Below are positions 55,594 to 64,000 of a stretch of DNA of 64,000 nt, one piece after another. The notes beneath the pieces were generated by a model, which was given only the letters and a program-made list of their open reading frames with translations, did no database searches and was not told where the DNA came from. Positions within the stretch are counted from its first letter, which is position 1. The number at the start of each line of letters is the position of its first letter. This DNA comes from Motilimonas pumila (GTDB taxonomy: Bacteria; Pseudomonadota; Gammaproteobacteria; Enterobacterales; CBDFNC01), in the NCBI RefSeq assembly GCF_003596335.1, contig NZ_QZCH01000002.1:1-64000 (forward strand), given 5' to 3'. The position numbers and the translations under genes are program-made.

Positions 55594-57239
55594 TGAAATT
55601 TAATGAATTACGCCGCTTTTATTTCATCGTCAAAACCTTTCTCAATTATGGCTTAGATGAACTTATTCCAAAAGACCGACTGCCGTTGCTGGCTCGCTTA
55701 GGCCGCAAAAGTATTTTCTGGATTGATAATCAACACGCAGATAAAGCGCTGCCAGAGCGTTTTCGTTTGGCGTTGCAAACGCTTGGCCCCGTTTATATTA
55801 AGCTAGGTCAGATGTTATCGACTCGTCGAGACCTGTTACCTCCAGAGTACGCCGAGCAGTTGGCATTACTGCAAGACCAAGTTGAGCCTTTTTGTGGTGA
55901 GTTGGCGCAGCAGCAAATAGAACACCACCTTGGGGCGAAGGTTGAGCAACTGTTTGACAACTTTGAGGCCACGCCATTGGCCAGCGCATCAATTGCTCAG
56001 GTGCACACTGCAAACCTTAAGTCTTGTGGCCGTGAAGTGGTGATTAAAGTCATTCGCCCAGGTATCGACAAGGTAATTAAAGCCGATGTGCAGTTAATGA
56101 AACTGTTGGCGTCTTTGGTGCAAAAGTACCTGCCTGAGGCTGATCGCTTGCGGCCCCTTGAAGTGGTACAAGAATACGAAAAAACCATCGTTGATGAGCT
56201 GGACTTGATGCGAGAAGGTGCAAATGCCATTCAATTAAGGCGCAACTTCGAAGGCTCTAAAGAGCTGTACGTACCGGAAATCATCAGCGATTATTGCACC
56301 CATGGTGTGCTAGTAATGGAGCGAATTTACGGCATTCCCGTGTCAGATATTGCAGCCTTAGAAGCCCAAGGCACCAATATGAAATTGCTGGCCGAGCGGG
56401 GCGTGGAAACGTTTTTTGCACAAGTGTTTCGCGATAGCTTCTTCCATGCAGACATGCACCCGGGTAATGTCTTTGTATCTTATGAACACCCAGAAGACCC
56501 TCTTTGGATTGGCATAGATTGCGGCATTGTGGGGACTTTAAATAAAGAAGACCAGCGCTATTTAGCCGAAAATTTCTTGGCGTTTTTTAATCGTGATTAC
56601 CGTAAAGTCGCGCAGCTTCATGTTGACTCGGGTTGGGTGCCACCAGAAACCAAAGTAGAAGAATTTGAGTTTGCCATTCGTGCGGTGTGCGAGCCCATTT
56701 TTGAAAAGCCGCTGGCTGAAATTTCATTTGGCCATGTGTTATTGAACCTATTCAACACCGCGCGGCGCTTTAATATGAAAGTGCAGCCGCAGTTGGTTTT
56801 ACTGCAAAAAACCTTGCTGTACATAGAGGGCTTGGGTCGCCAGCTATACCCCCAGTTAGATTTATGGAAAACGGCTAAACCCTTTTTAGAAAACTGGATG
56901 ATGCAACAAGTCGGACCAAAAGCTGTGGTCAACGCAATCAAGGATAAAGCCCCCTATTGGGCTGAAAAAATTCCCGAATTTCCAGAGCTTATCTACGACG
57001 GTTTAAAACAATTCAAAAATCAGCAACATCAAATGTATAAAATGCAGTCTTGGTATCAAGAGCATAGCCGGAATATGGCTAAAAGCCGCTTTTGGGCACT
57101 TGCGGGCACAGGTTTGGTGGTGGCCGCAGCTGCGCTTTATGATCAGCAAGCTTGGCTGGCCTACGCTTTGGGCGGTGGCGGTTTTTTTGCTTGGTTGTTG
57201 GCGTATCAACACAGTTGTAAGAAAGTAGCAGTAGAATAA
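55590..57239 (+). CDS. ubiB: Ubiquinone biosynthesis atypical kinase/ATPase
   Basis: A 549-residue UbiB. It has the KxGQ region ([17 protein letters not shown]), Ala-rich nucleotide loop ([15 protein letters not shown]), catalytic DMHPGN and the metal Asp in GIDCGIVG, then two C-terminal membrane helices (about 505-540). It is an ATPase of the ADCK/ABC1 family needed for ubiquinone synthesis. An ATG one codon later is an equally possible start. Confidence 0.97.
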   Translation: MMKFNELRRFYFIVKTFLNYGLDELIPKDRLPLLARLGRKSIFWIDNQHADKALPERFRLALQTLGPVYIKLGQMLSTRRDLLPPEYAEQLALLQDQVEPFCGELAQQQIEHHLGAKVEQLFDNFEATPLASASIAQVHTANLKSCGREVVIKVIRPGIDKVIKADVQLMKLLASLVQKYLPEADRLRPLEVVQEYEKTIVDELDLMREGANAIQLRRNFEGSKELYVPEIISDYCTHGVLVMERIYGIPVSDIAALEAQGTNMKLLAERGVETFFAQVFRDSFFHADMHPGNVFVSYEHPEDPLWIGIDCGIVGTLNKEDQRYLAENFLAFFNRDYRKVAQLHVDSGWVPPETKVEEFEFAIRAVCEPIFEKPLAEISFGHVLLNLFNTARRFNMKVQPQLVLLQKTLLYIEGLGRQLYPQLDLWKTAKPFLENWMMQQVGPKAVVNAIKDKAPYWAEKIPEFPELIYDGLKQFKNQQHQMYKMQSWYQEHSRNMAKSRFWALAGTGLVVAAAALYDQQAWLAYALGGGGFFAWLLAYQHSCKKVAVE

Positions 57240-57318
57240 GTTGCGTATAGCTAAGGTTTTTTGTTCTACTGACCTTATAATTAACTCATTAGATCTACAT
57301 TAATACAGGAAATAAACT

Positions 57319-57555
57319 ATGGGTGGCATTAGTATTTGGCAATTAGTCATTATTGCGGTAATTGTCGTATTGCTGTTTGGCACTAAAAAGTTGCGCAATA
57401 TTGGCGGCGATTTAGGTGGCGCAGTGAAAGGCTTTAAAAAAGCCATGAGTGATGAAGAAAAAGACGACGCCAAAAACCTTGCTGACCAAAGCCAAACCAA
57501 ACAAGCCAGCGATGTTGAAAGCAAAGAAAAAAGCAAGCAAAACGAACAAGGCTAA
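57319..57555 (+). CDS. tatA: Sec-independent translocase subunit TatA
   Basis: A 78-residue TatA: short N-terminal membrane helix ([15 protein letters not shown]), hinge, amphipathic helix ([19 protein letters not shown]) and a charged tail. TatA forms the pore for folded Tat substrates. Confidence 0.97.
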   Translation: MGGISIWQLVIIAVIVVLLFGTKKLRNIGGDLGGAVKGFKKAMSDEEKDDAKNLADQSQTKQASDVESKEKSKQNEQG

Positions 57556-57562
57556 CGGTTAA

Positions 57563-57895
57563 ATGTTTGATATCGGCTTTTGGGAACTGGTTGTTATTTC
57601 TGTGATTGGCCTGCTTGTGTTAGGTCCTGAACGGCTGCCGGTTGCCATACGCACCGTCATGAAGTGGGTGCGCACGATAAAAGGCACGGCAAATTCAGTC
57701 AAAAACGAGATTTCGCAAGAGCTCAAGTTACATGAAATGCATGAGAACTTGCGCAAAGCAGAGCAACAAGGCTTAAATGACTTGGATCCTGAATTGTCTG
57801 ACTCGGTAGAAAGCCTTAAACAGGCTGCCGAGTCCGTTACCCGACCTTACGATAAACCAACAGACTCCGCCACACCGCCAAAGTCAGATAAATAA
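57563..57895 (+). CDS. tatB: Sec-independent translocase subunit TatB
   Basis: A 110-residue Tat[27 protein letters not shown] membrane helix with the conserved Glu and GPERLP hinge, then an amphipathic helix and charged tail. It forms the receptor with TatC. Somewhat shorter than E. coli TatB (171), which is common. Confidence 0.97.
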   Translation: MFDIGFWELVVISVIGLLVLGPERLPVAIRTVMKWVRTIKGTANSVKNEISQELKLHEMHENLRKAEQQGLNDLDPELSDSVESLKQAAESVTRPYDKPTDSATPPKSDK

Positions 57896-57912
57896 TAATT
57901 GGACCCTGTGCC

Positions 57913-58686
57913 ATGACAACGCCTCAACCTGAGCTTTCACAAGCGCCGCTCATTAGCCACTTAGTCGAACTGAGAAACCGTTTGCTAAGGGCTGTTGTAG
58001 TTATCTTATTGGTGTTTTTTTGTTTGGTATATTTCGCAAACGACATTTACCACTTTATCGCAGAACCCTTGACAGCGCACTTGCCTGAAGGGGCGAGTAT
58101 GATAGCGACGGATGTGGCTACGCCGTTTTTTACCCCCATCAAATTAACCATAGTGCTGAGTATCTTTGCAGCCATGCCATTTTTGTTGTATCAGGCTTGG
58201 GGCTTTATTGCACCTGGGTTATATCAGCATGAAAAGCGCTTGATCGCGCCTTTGGTATTTGTCAGTGCGTTGTTGTTTTACGCGGGTATTTCGTTTGCCT
58301 ACTTTGTCGTTTTTCCGCTGGCCTTCCAATTTTTTACCAGCGTCGCACCTGAAGGCGTGACGATTGCCACTGACATCAGCAGTTATTTAGATTTTGTGTT
58401 AAAGATCTTTTTTGCCTTTGGCTTGGCGTTTGAAATTCCGATTGCTACTTTATTGCTTTGTTGGACGGGTGCTACAACCCCTGAAAGTCTAAAAGCCAAA
58501 CGTCCCTATATTGTCGTCGCTGCATTTGTTATCGGCATGCTGTTGACGCCTCCAGACATCATTTCACAAACGCTGTTGGCCATTCCCATGCTCATTTTAT
58601 TTGAGTTAGGCCTGTTATTTTCTCGCTTTTACGTGCGAAAGCCTGAGCAAGAAGCTAAGGCAGAAGAAGGCGAAGAAGCGGAATAA
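57913..58686 (+). CDS. tatC: Sec-independent translocase subunit TatC
   Basis: A 257-residue six-helix TatC that recognises the twin-arginine signal. Conserved [34 protein letters not shown] and PPDIISQ motifs are present. Highly charged C-terminal tail. Confidence 0.98.
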   Translation: MTTPQPELSQAPLISHLVELRNRLLRAVVVILLVFFCLVYFANDIYHFIAEPLTAHLPEGASMIATDVATPFFTPIKLTIVLSIFAAMPFLLYQAWGFIAPGLYQHEKRLIAPLVFVSALLFYAGISFAYFVVFPLAFQFFTSVAPEGVTIATDISSYLDFVLKIFFAFGLAFEIPIATLLLCWTGATTPESLKAKRPYIVVAAFVIGMLLTPPDIISQTLLAIPMLILFELGLLFSRFYVRKPEQEAKAEEGEEAE

Positions 58687-58737
58687 ACCAAGACGCTTAA
58701 TGCTTGTTAACTGCCATAGAAGTAAAAGGATCTGGCC

Positions 58738-59526
58738 ATGTTTGATATTGGCGTAAACTTAACCAGCTCGCGGTTTGATAAAGACCGCGATGTCGTCATT
58801 ACAGACGCCAAACAAGCGGGCCTAACAGGCATGCTTGTAACCGGTACAAATCTAGAAGAAAGCCAACAAGCGGCGCAACTGGCCGCGCAGCATCCGGCAT
58901 TTTTATACGCCACTGCGGGAGTACACCCTCATGATGCCAAGACCGTCACCACAGAGACTTGGCCGGCATTAGCGAAGCTGTATGACCTACCTCAAGTAAA
59001 AGCGATTGGTGAGTGTGGCCTTGATTTTAATCGCGACTTTTCGCCTCGACCCACACAACAACAAGTTTTTGAGCAGCAATTAGCCATTGCCTGCGATAAA
59101 CAAATGCCGCTGTTTATGCATGAGCGAGATGCCCACGAACGGTTTATTGATATGATAAAAGCTCATCAGGGAGATTTACCGCCTGCTGTGCTGCACTGTT
59201 TTACAGGTACGATGGCAGAACTCGAGGCGTGTCTTGATTTGGGCTTGTACATTGGCATTACGGGTTGGATTTGTGATGAACGCCGAGGTACACACCTGAT
59301 CGATGCGGTGCGCATTATTCCTGATAATCGTTTACTGTTAGAAACTGATAGTCCCTATTTATTGCCTCGCAGTATGCGGCCAAAGCCTAAATCTAGCCGT
59401 AATATGCCACAATACCTGCCCTATATTGCCGAAACGATTGCTCATGCGCGCTCACAAACCTTGGCGGATCTCGTGACACAAACCCAGAAAAATACCGTAC
59501 GCTGCTTTGGTTTATCAGCCTCTTGA
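58738..59526 (+). CDS. tatD: TatD-family 3'-5' exonuclease
   Basis: A 262-residue TatD with metal-binding residues in GVHPHDAK, IGECGLDFNRD, FMHERDAH and LETDSPYL. It is a magnesium-dependent DNase (DNA repair, RNA quality), not needed for Tat transport. It keeps the tatABCD order of E. coli. Confidence 0.96.
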   Translation: MFDIGVNLTSSRFDKDRDVVITDAKQAGLTGMLVTGTNLEESQQAAQLAAQHPAFLYATAGVHPHDAKTVTTETWPALAKLYDLPQVKAIGECGLDFNRDFSPRPTQQQVFEQQLAIACDKQMPLFMHERDAHERFIDMIKAHQGDLPPAVLHCFTGTMAELEACLDLGLYIGITGWICDERRGTHLIDAVRIIPDNRLLLETDSPYLLPRSMRPKPKSSRNMPQYLPYIAETIAHARSQTLADLVTQTQKNTVRCFGLSAS

Positions 59527-59636
59527 TCATGAATTTGTGCCTATGCTTGTAACACTAAGGTTACCGTAGGGCAGCTGTCATCTGCTTGTTACTTCGTTCG
59601 GATAACCTAGAACGCGCTAGCAAAGGAGAAGTAATA

Positions 59637-60044
59637 ATGACGCAACGTATCATCATATTGGTTTTAGCTTTGGGCTTATTTGCTTGTTCGAAAGCCCCCA
59701 GTGACAGCACCATGGAACAACTTATTGCGACCCAAATACTGCAAGGTGATGCGGGTCAATACATTAAAATTGATAACTTTAATGTGTCTGGTGGCATTCA
59801 GGAAAGTGACAATACCTTTATCGCCGAATTAAGTTATGACTTAGTATTTACTAAAAGCTTGCAAGAGATTAAAGCATTAAAGCAAGCGCAAGCGGGCGAA
59901 GACATGATGGACTCAGTGAGCAACAGCTTTGGCGTGATGGCATTGCAAATGCAACACGGTGATTTTCCTGCCGGTTACCGCCTTAGTCAGCAGCAAAATG
60001 GCGTATTTGTCAAAACCGACAGTGGCTGGGTTTTAACCAAGTAG
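59637..60044 (+). CDS. Small lipoprotein of unknown function
   Basis: A 135-residue lipoprotein with lipobox LFAC (Cys16) and an otherwise soluble, mixed alpha/beta body with no recognised motif. The ATG at 59637 is chosen: it starts the signal peptide and follows a strong aaggag site; the frame is open upstream to 59586. Confidence 0.8.
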   Translation: MTQRIIILVLALGLFACSKAPSDSTMEQLIATQILQGDAGQYIKIDNFNVSGGIQESDNTFIAELSYDLVFTKSLQEIKALKQAQAGEDMMDSVSNSFGVMALQMQHGDFPAGYRLSQQQNGVFVKTDSGWVLTK

Positions 60045-60248
60045 ATAAGAGGGGCTATATGCATGATTGCTTGGTACTCGCCGCCAGCAATTGATATTTG
60101 TGCCGGCGACCGCTGGCATAATAGAGCCATTATTGACTGTAGGTGATATACCAATACGGATTCTGATGTTATTTTCGTGCTGAATGCATATTGTTTGCAA
60201 AATGTGACGTTACTCTCATTTATCGAGCAGTTAGAGAGAAGTTGTCAT

Positions 60249-60500
60249 ATGTCCTTAATGATTCATGCCCCTAAGTCGTATTTAGCGGTGAACTTTATTT
60301 TATTATTTATCAGTGTGTTATCTGTTTTTGTTGTGATTTTTGAGCCGACAGTATTGATTGATACCCAGGCAGCGCTTTCTCATACTCCTGTGTCACTTGA
60401 TAGCCATTATCAAGCTGACGCCAGCGGTAGTCTATTGTTATTGACCTGTATTATTTTAGTGATCCACCGCCAAAAACTGAATATGACGAATTTTTTTTGA
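60249..60500 (+). CDS. Small hypothetical membrane protein
   Basis: An 83-residue protein with two hydrophobic helices (about 11-34 and 60-76) joined by a polar loop. The start at 60249 is the best internal ATG; the frame is open up to a GTG at 60177. No family recognised. May be spurious. Confidence 0.4.
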   Translation: MSLMIHAPKSYLAVNFILLFISVLSVFVVIFEPTVLIDTQAALSHTPVSLDSHYQADASGSLLLLTCIILVIHRQKLNMTNFF

Positions 60501-60650
60501 TCTATCATAAACCCCTTTAAAAACAAGGGTTGTAGAGTATTTCAGCAATAAAAATGGGGGATACGAGTTTTTTTTGTGCAAACCTTTCTGATCTAAATTT
60601 TTTTTCGCGGCGTAATTTTGATTGTTACTTGAATACGAGGAATTACTACC

Positions 60651-62045
60651 ATGAAAAAGACCAATAAAATTTTATTAGCAGCAGCCATCACCACAGCCCT
60701 AACAGCATGTGGCAGCGACAGCAACGACGACAACAACGAAGTAGTCGAAAACTCTTACCTTCGCGTTTACCATGCATCTCCAGATGCACCAGCCGTTAAC
60801 GTATGGTTAGACGGCAACGAAGCACTGAAAGGTGTCGATTATCAGCAAAGCTCAGGCATGATAACTGTTCCAGCAGGCATGCACACGGTACAAGTTGAAG
60901 CTATTTTACCTGATGGCACTACTACTACAGTAATTCCAGCAACGGACCTCGATTTAGCCGCCAACACAGAATACAACGTAGTGGCAGCAGGTAAAGTAAG
61001 TGCAGATGGATCTGACAATACAGGCTTCGGTCCGCAAATTGTAACTCGCGATGCACTAATGCCTGAAGGTGCTCGCGTTCAAGTAATGCATGCTGCGCCA
61101 GACGCGCCAACAGTAGACGTGTTCATCACCGCACCTGGTGAAGACCTAAGCATGGCGACCCCATTTGTAGATGACGCTGCATACTTAGCTGCCACCGACG
61201 CAGTTGAAGTACCAGCAGGTTCATACCAAATTCGTATTACCGACAAAGATGACCCAACGATGGTGTACTTTGATTCAGGCACCGTAGAAGTACCTGCAGG
61301 TGCTGATTGGTTTGCTGCGGCAACCAATAATACCATGGCAGGAGGTTCACCCGTTGCCTTATTAGTTGACACCGGTGAGGGTCCATTGGTTGTGCAAGAT
61401 GCCAACAGCGGTGCAGACATACGTGTTGTCCATACTATCTCTGACGCGCCTGGCGTAGACGTATGGATTAACGGCGATGCGCCAGCAATGGATAGCCCAC
61501 TATACAACCTGATGTACAAAGATAAGACCGACTACTTATCTGTTCCTGCCGCAAGCTATGACTTTGCTGTTGGGGTAAATGGCACAGACCCAGTCGTTGT
61601 GGTTGACGCCCTTGGCCTAGAAGGTGCCGAGCTAATGGCTAATTACAGCTACACCGCGATGGCAATTGGTAATCTTGGCGACGGTATGGATAACGATGAG
61701 TTGTTTGTTGTTAGCGATGATACCCGTCGTGTGGCAACTGAAGCCAAACTACGAGCCATTCACGCCTCTACACTAGCAGGTGAAGTTGATATCTATGTGA
61801 GTGCAGATGCTACGCCAAGTGAAGACGATGTTATCCTTGAAAATGTACCTTACAAAGGCGACAGCACATTACTATCGGTAATGCCTGGTGAAGTTTACAT
61901 CATGGTAACACCAGCAGATGACATGAACACGATTGCTATCGGTCCTGCGATGTTAAATCTTGAAGGCGGTTCAATCACTACGCTAGTAGCCGTTGATGAC
62001 CCAGACGCAGCAACAGGCGTTAACGTAATCAGCCTAGACGACTGA
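60651..62045 (+). CDS. DUF4397 lipoprotein
   Basis: A 464-residue lipoprotein with lipobox LTAC (Cys20), followed by an Asp/Asn-rich stretch and four DUF4397-like repeats. Each repeat begins with a version of RVYHASPDAPAVNVWLDG (visible at about 37, 146, 261 and 370) and includes a VPAG turn. Very acidic. DUF4397 proteins are found at cell surfaces; function unknown. A terminator follows. Confidence 0.9.
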   Translation: MKKTNKILLAAAITTALTACGSDSNDDNNEVVENSYLRVYHASPDAPAVNVWLDGNEALKGVDYQQSSGMITVPAGMHTVQVEAILPDGTTTTVIPATDLDLAANTEYNVVAAGKVSADGSDNTGFGPQIVTRDALMPEGARVQVMHAAPDAPTVDVFITAPGEDLSMATPFVDDAAYLAATDAVEVPAGSYQIRITDKDDPTMVYFDSGTVEVPAGADWFAAATNNTMAGGSPVALLVDTGEGPLVVQDANSGADIRVVHTISDAPGVDVWINGDAPAMDSPLYNLMYKDKTDYLSVPAASYDFAVGVNGTDPVVVVDALGLEGAELMANYSYTAMAIGNLGDGMDNDELFVVSDDTRRVATEAKLRAIHASTLAGEVDIYVSADATPSEDDVILENVPYKGDSTLLSVMPGEVYIMVTPADDMNTIAIGPAMLNLEGGSITTLVAVDDPDAATGVNVISLDD

Positions 62046-62073
62046 TACTACAAACTTCCCGACTGAAGTTTTG

Positions 62074-62101
62074 GCCCAAAGCATCGCTTTGGGCTTTTTT
62101 G
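62074..62101 (+). terminator. Terminator after the DUF4397 gene
   Basis: Perfect 9-bp stem gcccaaagc / gctttgggc with an atc loop, then TTTTTT. It lies between convergent genes. Confidence 0.93.
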
Positions 62102-62105
62102 TTGG

Positions 62106-62669
62106 TTACTCATGGGGGGCGGTAGCGACAAAGTGCTTTTGCTCATTGGCTTGGCCGAGTACAGCATGCAGCTGAGGGTATGCTTCAAGACTAAAACTTT
62201 GTCTGAATAAACCCCAATCTAGGGCACATGCTAAACGGATATGGCCATCATTTTGAAAGGACCAAGTTCTCGGGTCGATAAGTTGGTCTAGGTAGGCAAG
62301 GCTTTGCGTTACTCGCGCTTGCTGCTTCGCGGCAAAGGCGCTATTGGCTGCGGTTAAACCATCTGCTCGCGCTAGCATTACTGCACTTATCCCTGCATCC
62401 AGCAAAGTACTGGCTAAAGCAAAGCACTCATGATCTTGGATCTCAGCGCAAAATGGCAGCGATGATTGTTGCCTTAGGTATCTCAAAATGACGCTTGAAT
62501 CTGTCAGCAGTGTCTGATCATCTTTGAAGTAGGGTAACTTCATGGTTGGTGAGTCTAACTGTGCCTGTTCCAGCGTGGTAGCAATAAACGTGACCGGCAA
62601 ATCTTGTTGACGGATCGCAATGCGACAATGGCGAACAAACGGAGAGGTATAGCTGCCAAATAACTGCAT
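62106..62669 (-). CDS. Glutathione S-transferase-like protein
   Basis: A 187-residue GST-fold protein. The N-terminal thioredoxin-like domain has the motif SYTSPFVRHCRIA in the active-site position and TDSSVILRYL for the glutathione gamma-glutamyl site; the C-terminal part is helical. The ATG at 62669 has an aaggtg ribosome site; the open frame continues to 62774 without conservation. Substrate unknown. Confidence 0.88.
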   Translation of the reverse strand: MQLFGSYTSPFVRHCRIAIRQQDLPVTFIATTLEQAQLDSPTMKLPYFKDDQTLLTDSSVILRYLRQQSSLPFCAEIQDHECFALASTLLDAGISAVMLARADGLTAANSAFAAKQQARVTQSLAYLDQLIDPRTWSFQNDGHIRLACALDWGLFRQSFSLEAYPQLHAVLGQANEQKHFVATAPHE

Positions 62670-62820
62670 TTCAACACCTTTATCACTTGATAATGGGCAT
62701 GAGTATGGCTTAAGTTGGCACCTTCTGCTTAATTTTTGGCTCCCTTCTTTGCCGTGTCCTAGAGGCTTTTTCATAACCTTCTAGGGGATTTCTATATGTA
62801 CACATTATCTATGATAATTG

Positions 62821-64000
62821 TTAAGGTTTGATAGCAACGCAAACTTGATTTCGGCCGTTCGATTTTGCTTGATACAAGGCATTATCTGCACGTTCAAAGA
62901 ATGAATCGGTAGTTTCTCCTATTTCCATTTGTGCAACACCCAAGCTAGCAGTAACCTTTATTTTTTTGATAAACGATTGTTTAGCTATCAGATTACGTAG
63001 TTTTTCAGCAAGGTATTGGGCTTCGGTGATGTCTGTGTTGATTGATAATAGAATAAACTCTTCACCTCCCCAGCGCGCGAGTTTATCTTGTTCGCGAATG
63101 TTACGTTCAATACAAAGGCTAAAAGCGACTAAGATGTCGTCACCTACGTTGTGCCCATACTGGTCGTTTATTGTTTTGAAAAAGTCGATATCAATAAAGA
63201 TTAGGCTGAAAGCTGCTCCTTTTTTCTGAGCTTTGTCTTCATACTCAATGAGATACTTACTTATACCTGCTCGATTATGTAATCCGGTTAACGGATCTCT
63301 ATGAGCAAGCTGCTCCATTTCACTTTTTTCAAGCTTTAGTGTTTTTAGTATTTGTTTTTGCTTTTTTTGTACCTTGTTAGAAGCGTATAAACGGAGGCGA
63401 TAATTTTTTAACATCATAAATAAAGTGATGAAGGCTGCCGACAACCACAAAGCAATGATGAAAAATAAAATATTTTGTTGAGAAATGAGGTTGTAACGGA
63501 AATACATTTGCTTGATGGAAAGTGTGATTTCTCCTTCTTCCACTTCGCTGCCGGAAGCAAAAGAAATCAAAGGCACATTGGTGAGTTCAACACCATGCTG
63601 TTTAATCGGTAATTTACGTGGATGCAACCACCAAGAAGGAACATTGAAATCTTTAATTGGTAATAGCATGCCACCGTTAAACTCATTCGCAGAAAACTCG
63701 ACTTCATTTAACTTAAAGGAGTTTTCATCTTTCTCCAGATTGCTATATAGCGGGTTAAAATTTCGAATGTAGAGGCGCACTCTATCCGCTTGCTCACCTT
63801 GAAAAGCTAAATCCATATAGAGTTGAGTGTAATTTGATAAGTCGATCCCCTGATCTAATAAGAAACGACCATTGGCATCTCGTGCAGAAAACTTTATTTG
63901 TATTTCACAAAATGGCCATTGATATTGCGCTTTTATTTGACAAGTTAAATGTAACCCTTGTTTATCGATACGCATTTCAGCTCGAGTTTTTCCTCCTTGG
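62821..64000 (-). CDS. Diguanylate cyclase, GGDEF domain (5' end outside the window)
   Basis: At least 384 residues are visible, from an internal ATG at 63975. The frame stays open to the window end and no signal peptide is seen, so the true start is probably beyond 64000. Order: an extracytoplasmic domain (to about 165) with WPFCEIQIKF at its start, a membrane helix (about 169-190), a linker, and a GGDEF domain (about 225-380) with the active GGEEF site (303-307) and the RxxD inhibitory I-site (294-297). It makes cyclic di-GMP and should be feedback-inhibited. Confidence 0.9.
   Translation of the reverse strand, partial: QGGKTRAEMRIDKQGLHLTCQIKAQYQWPFCEIQIKFSARDANGRFLLDQGIDLSNYTQLYMDLAFQGEQADRVRLYIRNFNPLYSNLEKDENSFKLNEVEFSANEFNGGMLLPIKDFNVPSWWLHPRKLPIKQHGVELTNVPLISFASGSEVEEGEITLSIKQMYFRYNLISQQNILFFIIALWLSAAFITLFMMLKNYRLRLYASNKVQKKQKQILKTLKLEKSEMEQLAHRDPLTGLHNRAGISKYLIEYEDKAQKKGAAFSLIFIDIDFFKTINDQYGHNVGDDILVAFSLCIERNIREQDKLARWGGEEFILLSINTDITEAQYLAEKLRNLIAKQSFIKKIKVTASLGVAQMEIGETTDSFFERADNALYQAKSNGRNQVCVAIKP

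Overview
The window is a chromosomal segment of a gammaproteobacterium, most likely a marine member of the Alteromonadales or a relative. The evidence is an E. coli-like 5S rRNA and rrn terminator, MetJ-type boxes at metA, the conserved order ubiE-ubiJ-ubiB-tatA-tatB-tatC-tatD, a CsrB-type sRNA, and chitin-degradation and PEP-CTERM genes. The genus cannot be fixed from the sequence alone.

Layout. 1-270: tail of an rRNA operon (23S 3' end, 5S, terminator). 392-5165: methionine synthesis (metA with MetJ operator, metH). 5221-14970: a PEP-CTERM cluster with a rubredoxin, two large TPR lipoproteins of the PrsT type, a PEP-CTERM substrate behind a sigma-54 promoter, the exosortase-system acyltransferase and a VAO-type flavoprotein. 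The exosortase itself is not in the window. 15140-24755: an uncharacterised exported protein, an Lrp-type regulator, pyrBI, an ECF sigma/anti-sigma pair, dacB, a bactofilin and modABC. 24874-28420: small hypotheticals, a PsiD/Psd-like pyruvoyl decarboxylase, a GNAT and an SDR.

28555-35905 is a chitin locus: a two-catalytic-domain GH18 chitinase, a membrane protein joining a catalytically dead GH18 domain to a cytoplasmic LytTR DNA-binding domain, and a divergent NodB-type polysaccharide deacetylase lipoprotein. The fusion looks like a one-component chitin sensor and transcription factor. Next to it, on the minus strand at about 36012-36320, is a CsrB-type sRNA.

37164-48570 is a tight twelve-gene minus-strand operon that looks like a dissociated, reducing type II polyketide/fatty-acid pathway: ACP, KS, chain-length-factor-like KS, KS, three double-hotdog dehydratase-like proteins, alpha/beta hydrolase, a KR-like fragment protein, KR, PPTase and an Lnt-like acyltransferase. 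With KR and DH but no ER, the expected product is a polyene-type acyl chain; its identity is unknown.

49139-51779 encodes ScsD- and ScsB-like thiol redox proteins. 52260-53876 is a decayed membrane glycosyltransferase interrupted by a 227-bp MITE-like element with 15-bp terminal inverted repeats and a 6-bp target duplication. 54217-59526 is the ubi/tat block. 59637-64000 holds a small lipoprotein, a small membrane protein, a DUF4397 lipoprotein, a GST and a diguanylate cyclase cut by the window edge.
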